64,000 nt of DNA from JAWKWH01 sp040830725 (GTDB lineage: Bacteria; Pseudomonadota; Alphaproteobacteria; Rhizobiales; Rhizobiaceae): the NCBI GenBank assembly GCA_040830725.1, contig JBFOMG010000016.1, positions 11,547 to 75,546 of the forward strand. The letters run 5' to 3'. The notes under the pieces are model-generated. The model was not told the DNA's origin. It was given only the letters and a program-made list of their open reading frames with translations, and ran no database searches. Positions 1-8,673 of this stretch are shown here, piece after piece. The position numbers were made by a program, and so were the translations under genes. Each line of letters opens with the position of its first letter. Position 1 is the stretch's first letter.

Positions 1-487
1 CGGGGCCGCGAAGCGCGCCGGTTCCCATGGCAAAACCGGTCCAGGCCATATTGGTGCAGATGGTGTCGAACTGGTTGGAATAACGCTTGGCATGGCGCAA
101 ACGGTGAATGCCGTCGCGCTGCACAAAGCCCATCGTTCCGGCGTAATTATACGGCCAGACCGTTTCGCTGCCGTGGCGCTCTTCAGCCTTCTGGAAACGT
201 TCGGCGACAAGATCAAGTGCAGCCTCGAAACTGGCTTCCTTCCACGCTCCCTCGCCTCTGGCTCCGGCGCGGACAAGCGGTTTCAACAACCGGCCGGGAT
301 GGTGGATTCGCTCGGCGTAGCGGGCAACCTTGGCGCATATGACCCCGGCGGTGTAGCTGTTTTCCTTCGCCCCGTGCACACGGCCGATCGTGCCGCCATC
401 GATGAGTTCAACATCAAGCGCACAGGTCGAGGGGCAGTCATGCGGGCAGGCCGAATGGCCGATCGCCGGGCGGGTCTGGATATTCAT
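1..487 (-). CDS. Molybdopterin-dependent oxidoreductase, N-terminal part (cut by window edge)
   Basis: Reading leftward from ATG at 487, the frame stays open to the window edge (162 codons seen). Residues 14-22 read CPHDCPSTC and a fourth cysteine is at 51. This is the Cys set that binds the N-terminal [4Fe-4S] cluster in DMSO-reductase-family molybdoenzymes. Downstream come the RIHHPGRLLKPL and NYAGTMGF segments typical of formate-dehydrogenase/thiosulfate-reductase-like members. No twin-arginine signal is seen, so a cytoplasmic enzyme is likely. The substrate cannot be told from this fragment. It diverges from the small secreted-protein gene on its right. Confidence 0.85.
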   Translation of the reverse strand, partial: MNIQTRPAIGHSACPHDCPSTCALDVELIDGGTIGRVHGAKENSYTAGVICAKVARYAERIHHPGRLLKPLVRAGARGEGAWKEASFEAALDLVAERFQKAEERHGSETVWPYNYAGTMGFVQRDGIHRLRHAKRYSNQFDTICTNMAWTGFAMGTGALRGP

Positions 488-629
488 GGCAACTCTTTTA
501 ACGGCGAAATGCGCGTTGTCGATCAGATTTACCTAAACCGACAACGCTTTACAGCCATGCTTGACCCTTGCAACCGGCTTGGTCAAACTGGGCAAAGATG
601 CTGCGTTGCACGAAACGGGTCCATTTCTC

Positions 630-1061
630 ATGCCTTCTTTCCCTTCTAAGTCAATGATTATCGCTGCCGTCGTTGCGGCGGGTGCGGCCTCACCGGCTGG
701 CGCCTTTGAACTGCGCATATGGGACGGCGAAGCCCGCGCCTGCGACGACGCCAAGATGCTGCGCAAGATCGAACGGCGGTTTCGCCACCAGGTGACCAAT
801 GTTCCCCACCTGCCCGATGTCGAAATCGAGGCGATCGACCGTATTCACCAGCACCGGTATCTGCCGGCACACGAAGACAGGCCGATTGCCCGGCGCTACT
901 GCCACGGGACAGCACATCTCTCCGATGGGCGGCGCAAGCGCATCTGGTATCTGATCGAGGACCATCAGGGATTTGCCGGCATCGACGACAATGTCGAGTT
1001 TTGCGTTTCCGGCTTTGACCGCTGGAACGTCTACAACTCCTATTGCCGGATTCTTCGCTGA
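630..1061 (+). CDS. Small secreted protein of unknown function, paired with RNase T2
   Basis: I start at ATG 630 because residues 1-25 then form a signal peptide (hydrophobic core about 9-20, cleavage after AGA). A start at 561 would bury it. The mature protein is about 118 residues with four cysteines (38, 91, 125, 139), enough for two disulfides in the periplasm. No family is recognised. The RNase T2 gene begins 5 nt downstream, so the two are probably co-transcribed. A role as partner or modulator of the nuclease is only inference. Confidence 0.7.
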   Translation: MPSFPSKSMIIAAVVAAGAASPAGAFELRIWDGEARACDDAKMLRKIERRFRHQVTNVPHLPDVEIEAIDRIHQHRYLPAHEDRPIARRYCHGTAHLSDGRRKRIWYLIEDHQGFAGIDDNVEFCVSGFDRWNVYNSYCRILR

Positions 1062-1066
1062 CGCCG

Positions 1067-1768
1067 ATGGACGTCAAAAAGCCGCGTATTGCCTTCGCAC
1101 TTGTTGCGGCGCTGTTAACGCTGGCGGCCTGCTCTGAGCAAAGCGGCACGGATGGCAATGACGGCGGAGCGGGCGGCACGCTGCCGTTGGGTTCGGGATT
1201 TGACTACTACGTCCTCGCCCTTTCCTGGTCGCCGAGCTATTGCGCCGTGGAAGGTGAAGACGCCAACCGCCAGCAATGCGATTCCGGCCGGCCCTACGGT
1301 TTCATCGTGCACGGATTGTGGCCGCAGTTTGAACGCGGCTATCCGGCAAACTGCCCCACCGATCTGTCGCTGGATGTACCGAAGGAAGCGCTGCGGAAAC
1401 TTTACGACATCATGCCCTCGGCCGGTCTCATCCGGCATCAATGGAAAAAACACGGCACCTGCTCCGGCCTGACACGTGCGGACTATTTTGCCACGCTCAG
1501 AAAGGCGCGCGAGACAGTGACCATCCCGGCGGAATTCGCGCGGCTGGATGACTACACAACCGTCGATCCGGATGTGCTTGAGCGGGCGTTTCTGGCTTCC
1601 AATGAAGGCAGTGACGCAGCGGGCATTGTCGTCACCTGCGGCAAGCGATACCTGCGCGAAGTGCGCTTGTGCATGACCAAGTCACTGGATTTCCGCACTT
1701 GCCCCGAACTGGAGCGCCGTGCCTGTTCCAGCGACAAGGCGGTCATGCCTCCAGCACGCGGCGGCTGA
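1067..1768 (+). CDS. Ribonuclease T2 family lipoprotein
   Basis: RNase T2 enzymes cut single-stranded RNA in the periplasm or outside the cell through a 2',3'-cyclic phosphate. Starting at ATG 1067 (233 aa) gives a lipoprotein signal with lipobox LAAC and Cys22 as lipidation site. The first active-site block is HGLWPQ (His82). The second reads HQWKKHGTC at 124-132. The family usually has Glu after the first His, and this Glu is catalytic in fungal RNase Rh; here it is Gln125, while Lys128 and His129 are kept. Several conserved cysteines (59, 71, 96, 132) fit the family's disulfides. It follows the small secreted-protein gene with a 5-nt gap. Confidence 0.9.
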   Translation: MDVKKPRIAFALVAALLTLAACSEQSGTDGNDGGAGGTLPLGSGFDYYVLALSWSPSYCAVEGEDANRQQCDSGRPYGFIVHGLWPQFERGYPANCPTDLSLDVPKEALRKLYDIMPSAGLIRHQWKKHGTCSGLTRADYFATLRKARETVTIPAEFARLDDYTTVDPDVLERAFLASNEGSDAAGIVVTCGKRYLREVRLCMTKSLDFRTCPELERRACSSDKAVMPPARGG

Positions 1769-1833
1769 TATTGCCTGAATCTTTTCAACGGCCTATGGAG
1801 TTTCGCTGAGAGGCTGATTCACCGGAGATTGAC

Positions 1834-2433
1834 ATGCCCAAAGTTCTCTACTCACCCCCGTCTCCCTACAGCGCCAAGGTTCGCATGGCGGCAGCCCATG
1901 CCGGTGTGGACCTGGTTTCAGAGCTTGTCGATACCGCCCCGCAACCCGACAATCTGACCGGCGCCAATCCACTCGGTAAAATTCCGGTGGTGATCACCGA
2001 TGACGGAACGAGCGTCTATGACAGCCGCGCAATCATGCAGTGGCTCAATCGTGAATCGAAGGGAAAACTGTTTCCGCGCAGCCCGGTCAAGCGTACCGAA
2101 GCCGAGCGCATGGAAGCGCTCGCGGACGGGCTTTGCGATTGCCTGTTGGCGCATGTTTACGAGCGCCGTTTCCGGCCGGCTGAAATCGTGCATCAGCCAT
2201 GGCTCGATGCGCAATGGACCAAGGTGGAACGCGCGCTCGATGCGCTCAACGCCAATCCGCCAAACCTGCCCAAGAAGATCACCGGGGGCCACATCGCCAT
2301 CCGCACCATGCTCGGCTATCTGGAATTGCGGTTTTCCGGACAATGGGAGCGGGGCCGCACGCGGCTGAAGCGCTGGCCGGCACGATTCGATGCCAAGTTT
2401 CCCGAGTTGACGGAATATCTGCCGAAAGGCTGA
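1834..2433 (+). CDS. Glutathione S-transferase family protein
   Basis: At 199 aa the length is normal for a cytosolic GST. The N-terminal thioredoxin-like domain starts LYSPPSPYSAKVRM and carries NPLGKIPVV with the cis-proline loop, followed by VYDSRAIMQWL, the usual glutathione-binding SRAI region. The C-terminal half (about 85-199) is the helical domain. Enzymes of this fold conjugate or reduce substrates with glutathione, but the substrate cannot be deduced. ATG at 1834 is preceded by a purine-rich CGGAGA. A strong hairpin follows at 2456-2480. Confidence 0.88.
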   Translation: MPKVLYSPPSPYSAKVRMAAAHAGVDLVSELVDTAPQPDNLTGANPLGKIPVVITDDGTSVYDSRAIMQWLNRESKGKLFPRSPVKRTEAERMEALADGLCDCLLAHVYERRFRPAEIVHQPWLDAQWTKVERALDALNANPPNLPKKITGGHIAIRTMLGYLELRFSGQWERGRTRLKRWPARFDAKFPELTEYLPKG

Positions 2434-2455
2434 TCTGCTGAGGCGGTTGGAAGAC

Positions 2456-2486
2456 GGGAGCGGAAGTTTCCTCCGCTCCCTTTCTG
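2456..2486. terminator. Bidirectional rho-independent terminator between GST and OMP genes
   Basis: Nine-bp arms GGGAGCGGA (2456-2464) and TCCGCTCCC (2472-2480) enclose a 7-nt loop and are followed by TTTCTG. It sits between two convergent genes and may serve both. Confidence 0.7.
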
Positions 2487-2492
2487 TTAGCC

Positions 2493-3155
2493 CTAGAAGT
2501 GCAAACCTAGCCCCAGCATGAGGCGGCTGTGGTTCGCGTCGACATTGGCGGCAGCACCACCGGGATTGAACACCTTGTTGGCGTAGTCGGTGTAGCGGTA
2601 TTCTAGCCGGCCAAACACCTGCTCGGTCAGTTTCGCATCAACACCAGCACCGGCAGTCCAGCCAACGACCGTGTTGGTGTCGCTGCCCGCGGCATTTGTG
2701 ACTTCTACCCGGCCGACAGCGACACCGCCGGTGCCATAGAGAAGAACATCCGGTGTCGCGGCATAGCCGATGCGGGCCCGCAGCGAAGCTTCCAGCCCGT
2801 ATTCCGTCGCCACGCCGGCGTTGCTGCCGTCCATCATGTTGTAGCCAATATCGGTCTCGCCGCCGTAGACAAACGATCCTGACTGGTATTGCGCGCCACC
2901 GAAAATACCGCCGATGAATCCGTCAGTGTCGATAGTGTTGGCGCCTACATCGGTCTCGCCAAATCCGTAGCCCAGCACCGCACCGCCATAGATCCCCGAC
3001 CAAGCTGCCAGCGGCGTGACCTCTTCGGGGGCTGAAGGTACGGGCGGTTCTTCATAGACGGTGTCGGCCGCATTGGCCGGAATGTTTGCGAACAACAGCG
3101 CCATGCCAAAGGCTGCCGCCACCGTCCCGGGTGATTTGATTGCAACGATCTTCAT
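2493..3155 (-). CDS. Outer-membrane beta-barrel protein (Omp25/31 family-like)
   Basis: The 220-aa product begins with a signal peptide (about residues 1-30, ending NANAAD-like). It continues with the short proline-rich linker PPVPSAPEE seen after the signal in rhizobial Omp25/31 porin-like proteins. The rest alternates aromatic and Gly-rich strands (YGFGETDVG, GYAATPDVLLYG, FGRLEYRYTDY) and ends LGLGLHF. A terminal phenylalanine is the outer-membrane beta-barrel assembly signal. The likely fold is an 8-stranded barrel. Confidence 0.85.
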   Translation of the reverse strand: MKIVAIKSPGTVAAAFGMALLFANIPANAADTVYEEPPVPSAPEEVTPLAAWSGIYGGAVLGYGFGETDVGANTIDTDGFIGGIFGGAQYQSGSFVYGGETDIGYNMMDGSNAGVATEYGLEASLRARIGYAATPDVLLYGTGGVAVGRVEVTNAAGSDTNTVVGWTAGAGVDAKLTEQVFGRLEYRYTDYANKVFNPGGAAANVDANHSRLMLGLGLHF

Positions 3156-3415
3156 TCACTAGCTCCTTAGCCGCAATGGCCCGCGCCCGTGCGACCAGAG
3201 GAACCATCCGAAACCCTCACCTCGGACATTCCCCTGTTGTCAGGGCGGAATGTCGTTGCAAATTGCGGCCAAAGATTTCCGGAAATTTGGAGTTTCGCGG
3301 GCAGATATGCGGCCAAAGCGTGACGTTGCAGTTTGGCCACGCTCTAGGCACGCTTGGTAGTGCCGGGCCAGCAACCTATATTGGCCGGAATAGTTGATTC
3401 TCGGGATTTCGCTGC
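3156..3415. other. Intergenic region with short repeats, divergent promoters expected
   Basis: These 260 bases separate the leftward OMP gene from the rightward antiporter gene. The 11-mer TGCGGCCAAAG occurs twice, near 3264 and 3309. The second copy joins TTTGGCC and AGCGTG/CACGCT inverted arms up to about 3350, so a hairpin or regulator site is possible. No gene is seen here. Confidence 0.4.
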
Positions 3416-4354
3416 ATGCTATTCAGCACCGTATTGCTGCTCGCCGGCCTCTTGTTACTTGTCTTTTCCGGCGATTTCCTGGTCAAGGGCGCGGTCGGTA
3501 TCGCAGAAAACCTCGGCATCGATCCGCTGGTTATCGGACTGACGGTGGTTGCTTTCGGCACATCAGCGCCCGAATTGTTCATCTCCGTCCAATCTGCGCT
3601 CCAAGGCGCGCCTGGTATCGCGATCGGTAATGCGATCGGTTCCAACATCGCCAATGTGCTGCTGGTCATGGGGCTTCCGGCGCTGATATCGGCGGTGACG
3701 GCCAGGCAGCCAGGATTAAGGCGCAATCTGTCGGCCATGCTGGTAACGGTGTTGCTGTTTATTTACATGATATCGGACGGTGTGCTTAGCCGGGTGGAAG
3801 GCGCCGTTCTGTTCGGCGGATTGTGCCTTTATATCTGGTGGCAGATCCATCAGGCCGGCCGCATCCGGATTGGCGGAACCGATTATCACGACGAAATTGG
3901 CGAAGCGCCGCATGATACCGGCCGCGTGGCAGCCTATGTCGCCGCCGGCGTCGTCGGATTGCCGCTAGCAGCACAGTTGACAGTCGTCGGAGCCAGCGAC
4001 ATCGCCCGCGCATTCGGCATATCGGAAGCGGCAATCGGACTGACCGTCATAGCAATCGGCACCTCGCTGCCGGAACTGGCGACAACCATGATGGCTGCCA
4101 TCCGGCGCACCAGCGCCGTGGCGCTTGGCAATATCGTCGGATCGAACATCTTCAATATAGCCTGCATCATGGGCGTTACCGGAATGATCATTCCTGTGCC
4201 CGTCGATCCGCGCATCATCTCCACCGACATGTGGGTCATGCTCGGAGCAATGGCGTTGCTGGCGATAATCGGTTACGCGCGGCTGACGGTTGGCAGGATG
4301 ATGGGGCTGGCGATGCTGGCGGCCTATGCAATCTACATTTGGACGGTATTTTAA
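3416..4354 (+). CDS. Calcium/sodium antiporter, CaCA family (YrbG-like)
   Basis: This 312-aa membrane protein has the two inverted alpha repeats of the CaCA superfamily. The first is GTSAPELFISVQSA (residues 49-62) followed by GNAIGSNIAN. The second is GTSLPELATTMMAA followed by GNIVGSNIFN. The conserved Glu and Asn residues coordinate cations in this family. About ten transmembrane helices are predicted by eye. It exchanges Ca2+ (or another cation) for Na+ or H+ across the inner membrane. The next gene starts 4 nt after its stop. Confidence 0.92.
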   Translation: MLFSTVLLLAGLLLLVFSGDFLVKGAVGIAENLGIDPLVIGLTVVAFGTSAPELFISVQSALQGAPGIAIGNAIGSNIANVLLVMGLPALISAVTARQPGLRRNLSAMLVTVLLFIYMISDGVLSRVEGAVLFGGLCLYIWWQIHQAGRIRIGGTDYHDEIGEAPHDTGRVAAYVAAGVVGLPLAAQLTVVGASDIARAFGISEAAIGLTVIAIGTSLPELATTMMAAIRRTSAVALGNIVGSNIFNIACIMGVTGMIIPVPVDPRIISTDMWVMLGAMALLAIIGYARLTVGRMMGLAMLAAYAIYIWTVF

Positions 4355-4358
4355 ACGA

Positions 4359-5123
4359 ATGACGGTTGACGGAAAAATCGCATTGGTGACCGGAGGCGCA
4401 CGCCGGATCGGTGCAGCCATCTCGCGCGACCTGGCGGCTTACGGGTTCACGGTCGCCATCCATCACAACGGTTCTGATGAGGAGGCGGAAGCGCTTTCAA
4501 GCGAAATTGCAGCGGCGGGCGGACAGGCATTCACGATTGTCGCCGACCTGACCAATGCCAACGCGGCGGCAGAACTCATCGGGAGCGTATCCGAGCAGGC
4601 TGGCAGCCCTTGCCTCTTGGTCAACAACGCATCGATCTTTGAGGAGGATGCTGTCACCGATTTGGACGAGGCTGTCTGGGATGCGCATTTTGACCTTCAT
4701 CTGAAAGCACCGGCGACGTTGACAAGCCACCTCGCCAGGAATCTGCCGGGTGATGAAGCCGGCCTTGTCGTCAACATCATCGACCAGCGGATATGGAAGC
4801 TTACGCCCCGGTATTTTTCCTACACGTTGTCGAAGTCGGCGCTCTGGACCGCGACCCAAACCATGGCGCAGGCGTTGGCGCCGCGCATCCGGGTCAATGC
4901 AATCGGTCCGGGTCCGACGCTGCCCAATGAACGGCAGTCGGAGGCCGATTTCAAACATCAGGTGATGTCAGTGCCATTGCAGCGGGGTCCATCGCTGGAA
5001 GAGTTTGGTGCGACGATCAAATGGCTTTGGGAAACACCCTCGGTGACCGGTCAGATGATTGCATTGGACGGCGGGCAGCATCTAGCCTGGGAGACGCCGG
5101 ATGTTGCCGGTATAGTTGAATGA
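4359..5123 (+). CDS. SDR family oxidoreductase, pteridine-reductase-like (PTR1/FolM type)
   Basis: The start at ATG 4359 gives a standard SDR N-terminus with the NADPH-binding TGGARRIG (11-18). NNAS follows at 89-92 and the catalytic YTLSK (Tyr155, Lys159) later. At the usual catalytic-Ser position the protein has Asp142 (NIID), as in trypanosomatid PTR1 and E. coli FolM. With NNAS-x-F, this points to reduction of a pterin (dihydrofolate, dihydromonapterin or a relative). The stop overlaps the uvrC start (ATGA). The pterin substrate is inference; a generic SDR cannot be excluded. Confidence 0.85.
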   Translation: MTVDGKIALVTGGARRIGAAISRDLAAYGFTVAIHHNGSDEEAEALSSEIAAAGGQAFTIVADLTNANAAAELIGSVSEQAGSPCLLVNNASIFEEDAVTDLDEAVWDAHFDLHLKAPATLTSHLARNLPGDEAGLVVNIIDQRIWKLTPRYFSYTLSKSALWTATQTMAQALAPRIRVNAIGPGPTLPNERQSEADFKHQVMSVPLQRGPSLEEFGATIKWLWETPSVTGQMIALDGGQHLAWETPDVAGIVE

Positions 5124-7048
5124 ATCCGGAGATCGGCTGGACGGTCAGTGACAGTGCCGGAGAGGGAAAATCCGGCGCCGAGCTGATCTCCGATTTTGTC
5201 AAGCAACTGCCAAACCGGCCCGGTGTCTACCGCATGTTGAATGCTGATGGCGACGTGCTCTACGTCGGCAAGGCGCGAAGCCTGAAGAAGCGGGTGACGA
5301 GTTATGCGCAGGGCCGAGGGCACTCCGGCCGCATCGTCCGCATGATTCGCGAAACCGCGTCGATGGAATTTGTCGTCACGCGCACCGAGACTGAGGCGCT
5401 GTTGCTGGAAGCGAATCTTATCAAGCGCTTGCGGCCGCGGTTTAACGTTTTGCTGCGCGACGACAAATCGTTTCCCTACATCTTGCTGACCAGCAATCAC
5501 GCCGCGCCGGGGATATTCAAACACCGCGGCGCACGCTCCCGCAAGGGTGAGTATTTCGGACCGTTCGCGTCTGCCGGAGCGGTGGGCCGGACCATCAACT
5601 CGCTGCAGCGCGCCTTCCTGCTGCGAACCTGCAGCGATTCCGTTTATGACAGCCGCACGCGGCCCTGCCTGCTTTATCAAATCAAGCGTTGCGCCGGACC
5701 ATGCACCGGGGAAATCGATGCCGATGGATACGCAGAGCTGGTTTCGGAAGCACGTGACTTCCTGTCAGGCAGGTCAAGCAGGATAAAGGCGCTCCTGTCG
5801 GATTCGATGCAGCGGGCATCGGCCGAACTCGACTTCGAACGGGCCGCAGTCTACCGCGACCGCCTGGCGGCGCTGTCGCACGTGCAGAGCCATCAGGGTA
5901 TCAATCCACAGACGATTGACGAGGCCGACGTATTTGCGGTGCATCAGGAGAGCGGCCAGACTTGTGTGGAGGTGTTCTTCTTCCGCACAGGGCAGAACTG
6001 GGGCAACCGATCCTACTTTCCGCGCGCCGATGCATCACTTGGATCGGCAGAGGTGCTGGGCTCGTTTCTGACCCAGTTCTACGACGACAAACCCTGCCCG
6101 CGGCTGGTGTTGCTGTCGACGGATGTCGAAGAGCGCGAACTGCTCTCAGAGGCGCTGAGCGCCAAATCCGGCCATCGGGTGAATGTCTCCGTGCCGAGAC
6201 GCGGCGAAAAGAAGGACCTGGTTGGCCACGCATTGCAAAATGCACGCGAGGCGCTGGGACGGCGGCTAGCCGAAACGTCGAGCCAGGCACGGCTGCTCGC
6301 CGGCCTGGCGGAAACTTTCGGTCTCGATGCGCCGCCGCGCAGGATCGAGGTTTACGACAACTCCCACATCATGGGGACAAATGCTGTTGGTGCGATGATC
6401 GTCGCCGGGCCTGAGGGATTTGCCAAAAACCAGTACCGCAAGTTCAACATCAAATCGAAGGACATCACACCGGGAGACGATTTCGGCATGATGCGAGAGG
6501 TCATCGAGCGGCGGTTCTCGCGCCTGCTGAAAGAACATGGCCTTCCCGGTGAAGCCAGTGATGAGGGATCAGACGACGAAATGACAATTCCGCGATGGCC
6601 TGATTTGCTGCTCATCGATGGCGGCAAGGGGCAGATGTCGGCGGTTGAGGGTATTTTGAGCGAATTGGGCATTCAGGAGCATGTTACGGCGATCGGCATC
6701 GCCAAGGGCGCCGACCGCGAAGCAGGCCGCGAACGATTTTTCATGTCCGGCAAACAGCCTTTCAGCCTGCCGCCGCGCGACCCGGTTTTGTATTTCATCC
6801 AGCGTCTGCGCGACGAAGCCCACCGTTTTGCCATTGGTTCGCATCGTGCCAGGCGCAAGAAGGAAATGGTTAAAAATCCGCTCGATGAAGTCGGCGGTAT
6901 CGGTCCGGCGCGCAAGCGTGCGCTCCTGCATCATTTCGGTACTGCCAAGGCGGTCAGCCGCGCAGCTGTCGCCGATTTGGCTCAAGTTGAGGGTATTTCG
7001 GAGCAAATGGCCCGACAGATTCACGACTTTTTCCACGAGAACGGTTGA
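5120..7048 (+). CDS. uvrC: Excinuclease ABC subunit UvrC
   Basis: UvrC makes the dual incisions around DNA lesions bound by UvrAB. The order is standard: GIY-YIG nuclease (GVY at 35-37, YVG at 48-50), a UVR motif around 220-260 that contacts UvrB, the RNase H-like nuclease (IEVYDNSHIMGTNAVG, later LLIDGGKGQ), and C-terminal helix-hairpin-helix repeats (EVGGIGPARKRALL, VEGISEQMARQI). At 642 aa it is slightly longer than the E. coli enzyme because of a short N-terminal extension. It overlaps the SDR stop by 4 nt, so translation is probably coupled. Confidence 0.97.
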   Translation: MNPEIGWTVSDSAGEGKSGAELISDFVKQLPNRPGVYRMLNADGDVLYVGKARSLKKRVTSYAQGRGHSGRIVRMIRETASMEFVVTRTETEALLLEANLIKRLRPRFNVLLRDDKSFPYILLTSNHAAPGIFKHRGARSRKGEYFGPFASAGAVGRTINSLQRAFLLRTCSDSVYDSRTRPCLLYQIKRCAGPCTGEIDADGYAELVSEARDFLSGRSSRIKALLSDSMQRASAELDFERAAVYRDRLAALSHVQSHQGINPQTIDEADVFAVHQESGQTCVEVFFFRTGQNWGNRSYFPRADASLGSAEVLGSFLTQFYDDKPCPRLVLLSTDVEERELLSEALSAKSGHRVNVSVPRRGEKKDLVGHALQNAREALGRRLAETSSQARLLAGLAETFGLDAPPRRIEVYDNSHIMGTNAVGAMIVAGPEGFAKNQYRKFNIKSKDITPGDDFGMMREVIERRFSRLLKEHGLPGEASDEGSDDEMTIPRWPDLLLIDGGKGQMSAVEGILSELGIQEHVTAIGIAKGADREAGRERFFMSGKQPFSLPPRDPVLYFIQRLRDEAHRFAIGSHRARRKKEMVKNPLDEVGGIGPARKRALLHHFGTAKAVSRAAVADLAQVEGISEQMARQIHDFFHENG

Positions 7049-7149
7049 AAAACCGGCCGTTGACGCAAAATTGCTAGTCGATGGCCGCGTGGCTTGTTGA
7101 CCGTGCGCGCCCGAGTCTGATTGTTTGAGCGCCGCAAGGGGCCAACCGG

Positions 7150-7740
7150 ATGCCGAAACACACATTCAACCTGCCGAACCTGCTGACCTACGGGCGCATC
7201 GTCGCTGTTCCGTTGGTGGTGCTGTGTTTTTTCCTTGAAGGCAGGCTTCAGTCGAGCGATTTCGCGCGCTGGAGCGCCTTGGCCATTTTTGCCGCCGCCA
7301 GCATTACCGACTTTTTTGACGGCTATCTGGCGCGCATCTGGCAACAAACATCCAACATCGGCCGAATGCTTGATCCGATCGCCGACAAGCTGCTGGTCTC
7401 AACCTGCCTGTTGCTGCTTGCTGCAGACACCGACAAGACCATTGCCGGCTGGTCGCTGTGGGCGGCAATCATCATCCTTTGCCGCGAAATCCTGGTTTCC
7501 GGCCTGCGTGAGTATCTGGCCGAGCTGAAAGTCTCAGTGCCCGTGACCACGCTGGCGAAATGGAAAACCACCATCCAATTATTCGCCATCGGATTTTTGC
7601 TTGCCGGTTCCGCCGGTGACAAGGTGTTTGCCTATACAACGCAAACCGGTATCGTGCTGTTGTGGATTTCAGCGGTCGTGACGCTTTACACCGGATGGGA
7701 TTATTTCCGAGCCGGTCTGAAACACGTCATCGATGAATGA
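7150..7740 (+). CDS. pgsA: CDP-diacylglycerol-glycerol-3-phosphate 3-phosphatidyltransferase
   Basis: PgsA makes phosphatidylglycerolphosphate, the committed step toward phosphatidylglycerol and cardiolipin. The CDP-alcohol phosphotransferase motif DG-x2-AR-x8-G-x3-D-x3-D is intact: DGYLAR, then GRMLDPIAD after eight residues. There are several transmembrane helices in 196 aa, and the N-terminus FNLPNLLTYGRI is typical. The gene lies 101 bases after uvrC. Its stop overlaps a possible upstream start of moaD. Confidence 0.96.
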   Translation: MPKHTFNLPNLLTYGRIVAVPLVVLCFFLEGRLQSSDFARWSALAIFAAASITDFFDGYLARIWQQTSNIGRMLDPIADKLLVSTCLLLLAADTDKTIAGWSLWAAIIILCREILVSGLREYLAELKVSVPVTTLAKWKTTIQLFAIGFLLAGSAGDKVFAYTTQTGIVLLWISAVVTLYTGWDYFRAGLKHVIDE

Positions 7741-7757
7741 TTGCAGGGTTCGGGTTG

Positions 7758-8009
7758 ATGAAACTGGTTTACTTCTCCTGGGTTCGCGAGCGCATCGGCA
7801 AGGACGGCGAAGAGCTCGACCTGCCGGCCGATGTGACAACCGTATCTGAATTGTTGGACTGGCTTATAACCAGGGGCGAGGAATACGCTGCGGCCCTGGA
7901 ACACAAGGATTCAATCCGGGTCGCTCTTGACATGGAACACGTTCACCATTCCGAAAAACTCGGCACACCTTATGAGATTGCGCTGTTCCCTCCGATGACC
8001 GGAGGCTGA
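7758..8009 (+). CDS. moaD: Molybdopterin synthase sulfur carrier subunit
   Basis: This ubiquitin-like protein of 83 aa from ATG 7758 ends in Gly-Gly (FPPMTGG). MoeB adenylates that terminus and it is then thiocarboxylated to donate sulfur to precursor Z. The N-terminus MKLVYFSWVRERIG matches MoaD start sites. An in-frame ATG at 7737 overlaps the pgsA stop and would add seven residues, so I prefer 7758 by family length. It forms an operon with moaE. Confidence 0.93.
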   Translation: MKLVYFSWVRERIGKDGEELDLPADVTTVSELLDWLITRGEEYAAALEHKDSIRVALDMEHVHHSEKLGTPYEIALFPPMTGG

Positions 8010-8013
8010 TGGC

Positions 8014-8484
8014 GTGAGCGAACACGTCGTTCCAACCGTTCGCGTACAACGCGCCGATTTCGACGCATCGGCGGAAGTAGCAAGACTGACGTCCAACCGA
8101 AATGATGTCGGCGCCGTGGTCACGTTTACCGGTCTTTGCCGCGACGAGGCCGGCAGGCTTTCCGCTTTGGAACTGGAACATTACCCGGGAATGGCAGAAA
8201 AACAGATCACAACGATTGCCGCCGATGCGACAGCGCGCTGGCCGCTTACGGGCATGACCGTCATTCACCGGTTTGGCCGCATTGCAGCCGGCGGAAACAT
8301 CGTTTTCGTCGCAGCCGCTTCCTCGCACCGGCAAGCCGCATTCGAGGCAGCATCGTTCATGATGGATTTTCTGAAGACCAAGGCGCCATTTTGGAAGAAG
8401 GAACATCTTGCCGACGGCACAACCGCAGGCTGGGTGGAGGCAAACGATAAAGACGATAAGAGCCTGAAAAAGTGGTCGAACTGA
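8014..8484 (+). CDS. moaE: Molybdopterin synthase catalytic subunit
   Basis: MoaE with MoaD converts cyclic pyranopterin monophosphate to molybdopterin. The GTG start at 8014 is 4 nt after the moaD stop. Diagnostic segments are VVTFTGLCRDE, the central HRFGRIAAGG, and the C-terminal active-site run KTKAPFWKKEHL with the two catalytic lysines. The length of 156 aa is normal. Local co-occurrence with a molybdopterin oxidoreductase at the left edge of the window fits cofactor use in this organism. Confidence 0.95.
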   Translation: MSEHVVPTVRVQRADFDASAEVARLTSNRNDVGAVVTFTGLCRDEAGRLSALELEHYPGMAEKQITTIAADATARWPLTGMTVIHRFGRIAAGGNIVFVAAASSHRQAAFEAASFMMDFLKTKAPFWKKEHLADGTTAGWVEANDKDDKSLKKWSN

Positions 8485-8587
8485 CCAACAGGTGTTTATT
8501 ATATATATTTCAATAACTTAAAGAAAATTCAGACTCCTGGGACAGGCACGGCAATATTTCAATTTCTGATTGAAAACCCCTGTTTGC

Positions 8588-8603
8588 AGACGGTTAACCG
8601 TCT
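8588..8603. promoter_or_regulatory. 16-bp perfect palindrome upstream of the PAS-GGDEF-EAL gene
   Basis: AGACGGTTAACCGTCT is a perfect 16-bp palindrome, 70 nt before the next start codon, in an AT-rich intergenic region (8485-8673). It has no flanking T tract, so a dimeric repressor or activator site is more likely than a terminator. The regulator is unknown. Confidence 0.45.
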
Positions 8604-8673
8604 CGGAAAATTAAGCGTTCCCTAAACGGAATCCACACTTCGCATCTGTAGTGTCGTTGGCAACAAGCGGAGT

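Noticed and set aside
561..629. Upstream extension of the small secreted protein
   Set aside because: It would bury the signal peptide that starts at ATG 630.
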